Origin: Clostridia bacterium
Lineage (GTDB): Bacteria; Bacillota; Clostridia; Monoglobales; Monoglobaceae
Assembly: GCA_017546165.1 (NCBI GenBank)
Contig: JAFYXL010000025.1
Coordinates: 1-64,000, forward strand
Direction of reading: 5' to 3'
DNA length: 64,000 nt
In this document: piece after piece, positions 62,364 through 64,000 of the stretch
How the letters are laid out: every line of letters starts with the position of its first letter
Numbering within the stretch: the first letter of the stretch is position 1
The notes under the pieces: generated by a model
What the model was told of the DNA's origin: nothing
Seen by the model: the letters and a program-made list of their open reading frames with translations, nothing else
The model's database searches: none
Translations under genes and position numbers: made by a program

Positions 62364-63536
62364 TTAAAAATAACTTACTTTGATTCTTTTGCCCATATGT
62401 TTGAGGCACTTTGAAAGTTCCTCTACTAAATTCATTTTAATACTGAACGTTATGGGCAAATCCGGGTTTTGATGTGCCGGATTTATAGCGCGCCCAACAT
62501 AAAAGTTAATATCTGTTGCTTCCTCAAACAATAATCTGCAAATAAGCGATGCCCCATCGCGCTTATAATTCCAATGTTCATACATTTCATTTTCAGCCAG
62601 ATAGTCTCTTGCATATTCCAGTACTTTGTTGACGGTGATAACACCTTCAGTAACCAAATCAACACCTTCAATCTTTGCGATTGGCGGAACATCAGATTTT
62701 TCAAAGTTAAGCGTTGCCTCCAGTGGCCTTCCCAAATACTTTGCCGCAATAGAAGAAGTTGTTCCTCCACATATGATATGCTTGCCTTCTTTAGAGAAGA
62801 AAAGTGACATCATACGTTCTGCGTCATCACGATTTGACGGAGGGCCAAACAGGATATTCATAGGTTCACGTTTTCTGATTTTAACAATGCACGCCGTTGC
62901 GTCGTCACCGGGTTTTTGTCCATAGAGCCTGTCGCATTCATCCACAAGTACGGTAGAAAGATTTTTTGCCGTAAGACCGCTTAATGAAATAGTCTCCATA
63001 AATTCAATGATGTCTTCCCGCTTCCAACCAAAGTTGTGTTCCATACCAATCCCTGCGTGAGGACAACCGTCACTCATAGCTATAAAAATATCATCTTGCT
63101 GCAAACGAATAACAGACTTATATATTTTCTTTCCGTCAATATTCATCTCGGTTTTTGGATAATCATAGTTCTTATTGTCACGAAGAATAATAACCTGAGG
63201 ATTGTCATACTGAATTATTTCAGCGATTTCATTATTAATAAGATGAATAATTGTAAATGTTGAATACGCAACTCCACGAACTGAGCAAACGGGCAATGTT
63301 GTCGCAATCGTTGACACGCACTCTTCAATAGGAAGTCCTGCCGCCATCATAGTTGAAATTATCTTTGATGTAAGTGTTGAAAGGATACTGGCCTTAACAC
63401 CGCTTCCAAGCCCATCTGCAAGCACAATAACTGTTGAATTGTCGCTTTGCTCAACGATATCTACGTGGTCACCACAAAGCTGTTCTCCGTAATGGTTGAT
63501 ACTTTTCCAGCCGATATCTGCACATAAATCATTCAT
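62364..63536 (-). CDS. SpoIIE-family serine phosphatase (hydrogenase-linked type)
   Basis: 390 residues. A PP2C-type SpoIIE phosphatase domain covers about residues 1-225: VIVLADGLGSGVKAS, VAYSTFTIIHL, IFIAMSDGCPHAG, and GDDATACIVKIRK, the metal-binding aspartates of the family. The C-terminal part (about 230-390; NILFGPPSNRDDAERMMSLFFSKEGKHIICGGTTSSI) matches the extra domain of SpoIIE-like proteins found in clostridial [FeFe]-hydrogenase gene clusters. Its start overlaps the preceding PAS gene by 8 bp, so the two are translationally coupled and probably form a signalling module. It is not SpoIIE itself: no membrane helices are present. Confidence 0.82.
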   Translation of the reverse strand: MNDLCADIGWKSINHYGEQLCGDHVDIVEQSDNSTVIVLADGLGSGVKASILSTLTSKIISTMMAAGLPIEECVSTIATTLPVCSVRGVAYSTFTIIHLINNEIAEIIQYDNPQVIILRDNKNYDYPKTEMNIDGKKIYKSVIRLQQDDIFIAMSDGCPHAGIGMEHNFGWKREDIIEFMETISLSGLTAKNLSTVLVDECDRLYGQKPGDDATACIVKIRKREPMNILFGPPSNRDDAERMMSLFFSKEGKHIICGGTTSSIAAKYLGRPLEATLNFEKSDVPPIAKIEGVDLVTEGVITVNKVLEYARDYLAENEMYEHWNYKRDGASLICRLLFEEATDINFYVGRAINPAHQNPDLPITFSIKMNLVEELSKCLKHMGKRIKVSYF

Positions 63537-64000
63537 CTTGTATCGACTCCTTTAGCTTTGAAAGTGCAATTTTTGTTTCTGCTGCTGTCTCGCCTAAAAG
63601 GGAAGCAATTTCCTGAACAATACGCATCTGCTTGTCAACAACCTTATCCGCAACCTCTATTGTCTGACGGCTGATATTTTCTTTTTTCTCACGCTCGTTT
63701 TCTTCATCGGTAACATCACGCATAATACCAATTAAAAGATGTGAGTCTTTATCATATATAACAGATTGTTCCACATACCGCTTATATTCCGCAAGATACA
63801 CACGCTTGTTTCGGATATCTCTGCCGGTATTTTTCACTTCCACAAAGTCGCTTGGATCCATAATCCTGACAACCATATCACCAAGGACATCTGCGCTTGA
63901 GCGGATGTTCATTATTTTTTTTGCAGCTTCATTTATCTGTTGAACTTCGAATTCCTCATTAAGAACAATAAGTCCATTTGGAGTGTTCTTGACAATAGCA
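63529..64000 (-). CDS. PAS-domain protein, C-terminal part (probable hydrogenase-like sensor); N-terminus beyond window
   Basis: The frame is open to the right edge, giving about 156 visible residues: VKNTPNGLIVLNEEFEVQQINEAAKKIMNI is a PAS fold start, followed by RIMDPSDFVEVKNTGRDI, YAEYKRYVEQSVIYDKDSHLLIGIMRDVTDEE, then a coiled coil (KKENISRQTIEVADKVVDKQMRIVQEIASLLGETAAETKIALSKL). In Clostridia the same tail ends proteins that carry a [Fe] hydrogenase-large-subunit-like domain plus PAS. That assignment rests on context, because the N-terminus is not visible. Coupled to the phosphatase gene. Confidence 0.65.
   Translation of the reverse strand, partial: AIVKNTPNGLIVLNEEFEVQQINEAAKKIMNIRSSADVLGDMVVRIMDPSDFVEVKNTGRDIRNKRVYLAEYKRYVEQSVIYDKDSHLLIGIMRDVTDEENEREKKENISRQTIEVADKVVDKQMRIVQEIASLLGETAAETKIALSKLKESIQDE

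Overview
The window is AT-rich chromosomal DNA from a low-GC, Gram-positive, endospore-forming anaerobe of the class Clostridia. Sporulation and spore genes support this (SpoIID, GerW/YtfJ, a LysM-GH18 SleL/YaaH-type cortex hydrolase, a SpoIIE-family phosphatase), as do the strictly anaerobic redox enzymes (single-chain pyruvate:ferredoxin oxidoreductase, an NfnAB-type transhydrogenase, a hydrogenase-linked PAS protein), an SLH-anchored surface protein, a T-box leader and many TTGACA-17-TATAAT promoters. Genus or family cannot be fixed from the sequence alone. Nearly all of it is ordinary chromosome: no rRNA operon, CRISPR array, insertion sequence or prophage was seen.

Layout. 1-1.8 kb: 3'-truncated diguanylate cyclase, then initiator tRNA and tRNA-Leu genes beside broken tRNA pieces and a dense array of small hairpins. 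1.9-10.5 kb (minus): M18 peptidase, lytic transglycosylase, coaE, polA; then the M50 protease-scpA-scpB-ytfI-gerW operon. 10.6-15.9 kb (minus): NhaC-family antiporter, ECF S component, and the lysine/diaminopimelate operon asd-dapA-dapB. 16-24 kb (plus): spoIID, queA-tgt-yajC-TIGR04086 membrane protein, secD-secF, DUF975 protein. 24-30.5 kb (minus): pheS-pheT behind a T-box, AI-2E-family permease, rhamnulokinase. 30.6-36.3 kb (plus): rpsB-tsf and PFOR. 36.3-43.6 kb (minus): small Cys-rich protein, giant SLH surface protein, an apparently invertible promoter segment, its probable tyrosine recombinase, and the spore cortex hydrolase. 43.7-49.1 kb (minus): nfnAB-like pair, topB, DUF1292 protein, ruvX. 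49.4-55 kb (plus): acn-icd-rex-(P-loop/Asp23-like)-ogg. 55-64 kb: guaB with a Zn-ribbon-like partner, CapA lipoprotein, anion permease, EF-G-like GTPase, a structured RNA leader ahead of a nonsense-interrupted small gene, and a SpoIIE phosphatase plus the end of a PAS protein.

Most striking is the region 40.7-42.2 kb. Two 24-bp inverted repeats flank 289 bp that carry a consensus promoter pointing at the SLH surface protein gene, and a complete tyrosine recombinase lies directly beside them. The repeats have palindromic 9-bp arms around a 4-bp asymmetric core, so inversion should be favoured over deletion. Joining the halves on paper predicts that inversion would also build an 18-bp-stem, U-tailed terminator in front of the surface gene. 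This would be a two-layer phase-variation switch: promoter reversal plus terminator creation.

Other leads: a leader RNA at 61.84-62.0 kb whose terminator runs straight into a ribosome binding site and whose GCGACA/TGTCGC elements occur twice, allowing exclusive folds; a near-consensus Rex operator over the -35 box of the acn-icd-rex operon; paired DnaA-box-like 9-mers upstream of that promoter; a P-loop ATPase apparently fused to an Asp23-like domain; a CxxC/CxxC insertion in the NhaC-type transporter; and fragmented, partly inverted copies of the initiator tRNA gene.
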